From Clostridiales bacterium (GTDB lineage: Bacteria; Bacillota; Clostridia; Saccharofermentanales; Saccharofermentanaceae): a DNA stretch of 6,370 nt. Below the pieces are notes generated by a model. The model searched no databases. It was given only the letters and a program-made list of their open reading frames with translations, and was not told the DNA's origin. The translations under genes and the position numbers were made by a program. The stretch lies in contig JAFGGR010000008.1 in the NCBI GenBank assembly GCA_016930475.1, positions 1 through 6,370 on the forward strand, written 5' to 3'. Of this stretch, positions 5,276 through 6,370 are shown in pieces (positions within the stretch are counted from its first letter, which is position 1; each line of letters opens with the position of its first letter).

Positions 5276-6166
5276 ATGAATTTGACTTCGTCTCTTGTCG
5301 ATGAGATCATCGGCACCACGGGACTGCGTAATATTGAGTCATCACACTTCGCCGGAAGACATAACGATTTTTTCGTTTATGTTGAAGTTCAGACTCATCT
5401 TTCACGTGCCATGATGCGTCTTCGAGTAGCCGGATTAGACGGTAATACCCGTGCCGCACTGGAGCAGAAGATCGCTTCCGGCTTTTCGCGCCAAAATTAC
5501 AGCATCCTATATGAGGAAAATGAGGTGTTGGTGATCATACCCGCCAATACGGATTGGGTCAAGCGTATCCGAGAACTGATGGACGTAATTACCGTCTTTC
5601 TTTCGGAGAACGGGATCCATGCCGATTCGCAAGCCGAGAAGATCACGATCGAGCAGATTCCGGAATCGATACCTCACGTTGAAATGGAGACTGCTAAACC
5701 AAGCATCGGCATGGGCGTTTTGGGCTCCTTCCTCGGCTCTGTTCCCGGTGTGATCGGGTGGTTCATTACCTCGATCGCCAGTCTGGACGGATTTATGGTG
5801 CAAACGCCGGAGGTCCACAGTTACCTTTCCGCACGATTTCTTCTTGCCATCATTATAACCTGCGGTTCTTATTGGGGTTTCTTGCTGTTATCCGGATCTT
5901 CACGAAAGATATCCGCATTGATCTCCTCGCCGATAACAATACTTATGATATACTTTGTGAACCGTTTTTCGTACGCCTTTCTCTTCTTCACGGCAGTCTC
6001 GAACCTTTCTGTCGAGAAGGCGTTTATGCGAACGTATGAATATTTGAAATCGTATGACCTGACAAAATATTACTTGGGTACACTTTTTCTCGGTTACCTG
6101 CTGTCCGCTCTGACATATCTCTTTCTCTATAAAGCGCGGGAAAATTTCTGGAAGAGGAAAACCTGA
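5276..6166 (+). CDS. Membrane protein of unknown function, soluble N-terminal domain plus about four helices
   Basis: I do not recognise this 296-residue protein. Residues 1-135 have no signal peptide and look like a cytoplasmic alpha/beta domain, with alternating strands and helices (for example FFVYVEVQT 32-40, VLVIIPA 84-90, WVKRIRELMDVITVFL 94-109). Membrane helices follow at about 147-170, 186-206, 214-241 (one long or two short) and 264-285, with a basic C-terminus ending KRKT. The first helix carries regularly spaced glycines (Gly145, 147, 150, 154, 158, 161), a pattern that permits tight helix packing. The ATG at 5276 has AAAGGGA (5264-5270) upstream with about six bases from its GGG. 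It has its own promoter and a terminator directly after it, so it is monocistronic, and its neighbours give no functional hint. A sensor or stress-related membrane protein is possible but unsupported. Confidence 0.85.
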   Translation: MNLTSSLVDEIIGTTGLRNIESSHFAGRHNDFFVYVEVQTHLSRAMMRLRVAGLDGNTRAALEQKIASGFSRQNYSILYEENEVLVIIPANTDWVKRIRELMDVITVFLSENGIHADSQAEKITIEQIPESIPHVEMETAKPSIGMGVLGSFLGSVPGVIGWFITSIASLDGFMVQTPEVHSYLSARFLLAIIITCGSYWGFLLLSGSSRKISALISSPITILMIYFVNRFSYAFLFFTAVSNLSVEKAFMRTYEYLKSYDLTKYYLGTLFLGYLLSALTYLFLYKARENFWKRKT

Positions 6167-6183
6167 TCTCAGATATCTTCGGT

Positions 6184-6226
6184 AAAAAAGAAAAGGCTGT
6201 TGCCACCGGCAACAGCCTCAATTTTT
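6184..6226. terminator. Bidirectional Rho-independent terminator
   Basis: A perfect ten-base stem, GGCTGTTGCC (6195-6204) with GGCAACAGCC (6208-6217), closes a three-base loop. On the plus strand five Ts follow at 6222-6226. On the minus strand the stem is followed directly by four Ts and then six more (6194-6191 and 6189-6184). It can therefore end both the membrane protein gene at 6166 and the kinase gene at 6255. Confidence 0.9.
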
Positions 6227-6254
6227 GTTTCCTTTGTCCGATTCGCTTTGATCC

Positions 6255-6370
6255 TCAGAGCGTCGAAAGCTTCGCGTATGATCCCTTCAGATGAGGGTAC
6301 AGTTCGCGATACAGGTCATAATACTTGGCGTACTCCTCGCCCGCTCTTTTGCCGGGGGCATTGGTGCTCC
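6255..6370 (-). CDS. FGGY-family carbohydrate kinase (xylulokinase-like), C-terminal end only
   Basis: The last 37 codons plus stop (6255-6257) of a minus-strand gene that enters from beyond the right edge. The visible end reads EEYAKYYDLYRELYPHLKG (residues 11-29 of the fragment), then a short helix ending at Leu37. This Y-x2-LYR-x-LYP-x-LK pattern is typical of the C-terminal helix of xylulokinase and related FGGY kinases, which phosphorylate pentoses or other sugars with ATP in the cytoplasm. No catalytic or nucleotide-binding residue is inside the window, so the substrate cannot be decided. The stop codon is followed after about 40 bases by the terminator at 6184-6217, so this is the last gene of its transcript. 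Confidence 0.72.
   Translation of the reverse strand, partial: STNAPGKRAGEEYAKYYDLYRELYPHLKGSYAKLSTL

Noticed and set aside
5272..5304. Second ATG four bases before the membrane protein start, opening an eleven-codon frame
   Set aside because: The ribosome site is too close to it and the frame has no features. The overlap ATGAATG is probably coincidental.
1..6370. Defence island, toxin-antitoxin, CRISPR, mobile element or tRNA/rRNA gene
   Set aside because: No spaced repeats, transposase or recombinase motifs, terminal repeats, tRNA-like fold or rRNA segment was found on either strand.

Overview
The window looks like chromosomal DNA of an anaerobic Gram-positive bacterium of the class Clostridia (Eubacteriales). 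The support is the strong GGAG-type ribosome sites, SigA-like promoters, a HrcA/CIRCE heat-shock operator, Rho-independent terminators and lipoprotein signals, together with protein families frequent in gut Firmicutes: an AATase-like acyltransferase paired with a zinc-ribbon membrane protein, a YfbK-type von Willebrand A lipoprotein and an Hsp20. The species cannot be named from this sequence. No RNA gene, insertion sequence, phage gene, CRISPR array or integration site was seen.

Layout. At the left edge, on the minus strand, is the N-terminal part of an exported glycoside hydrolase family 3 protein (1-417), running off the window. A compact divergent promoter region (about 427-519) separates it from a plus-strand two-gene operon: an HxxxDG acyltransferase (519-1817) and an overlapping zinc-ribbon, six-helix membrane protein (1801-2469), closed by a terminator (2478-2535). 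Converging on this operon is a minus-strand lipoprotein with a metal-binding vWA domain (2571-4166). Upstream of it, also on the minus strand, is a small heat-shock protein (4499-4945) with its own terminator (4412-4443) and a near-perfect CIRCE operator (4974-5000). After a non-coding stretch with competing hairpins comes a plus-strand gene for an unrecognised 296-residue membrane protein (5276-6166) with a good promoter. A bidirectional terminator (6184-6226) separates it from the C-terminal end of a minus-strand FGGY-type sugar kinase (6255-6370), which enters from the right.

How the genes relate. Most are single transcription units with their own signals, so this is mainly a housekeeping and envelope region, not one pathway. 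The only clear functional unit is the acyltransferase plus zinc-ribbon membrane protein, whose 17-base overlap suggests translational coupling. This pair has no assigned substrate and is the best candidate here for undescribed biology. Four of the seven genes encode exported, lipid-anchored or membrane proteins. Nothing in the window is a convincing new defence or mobile system.
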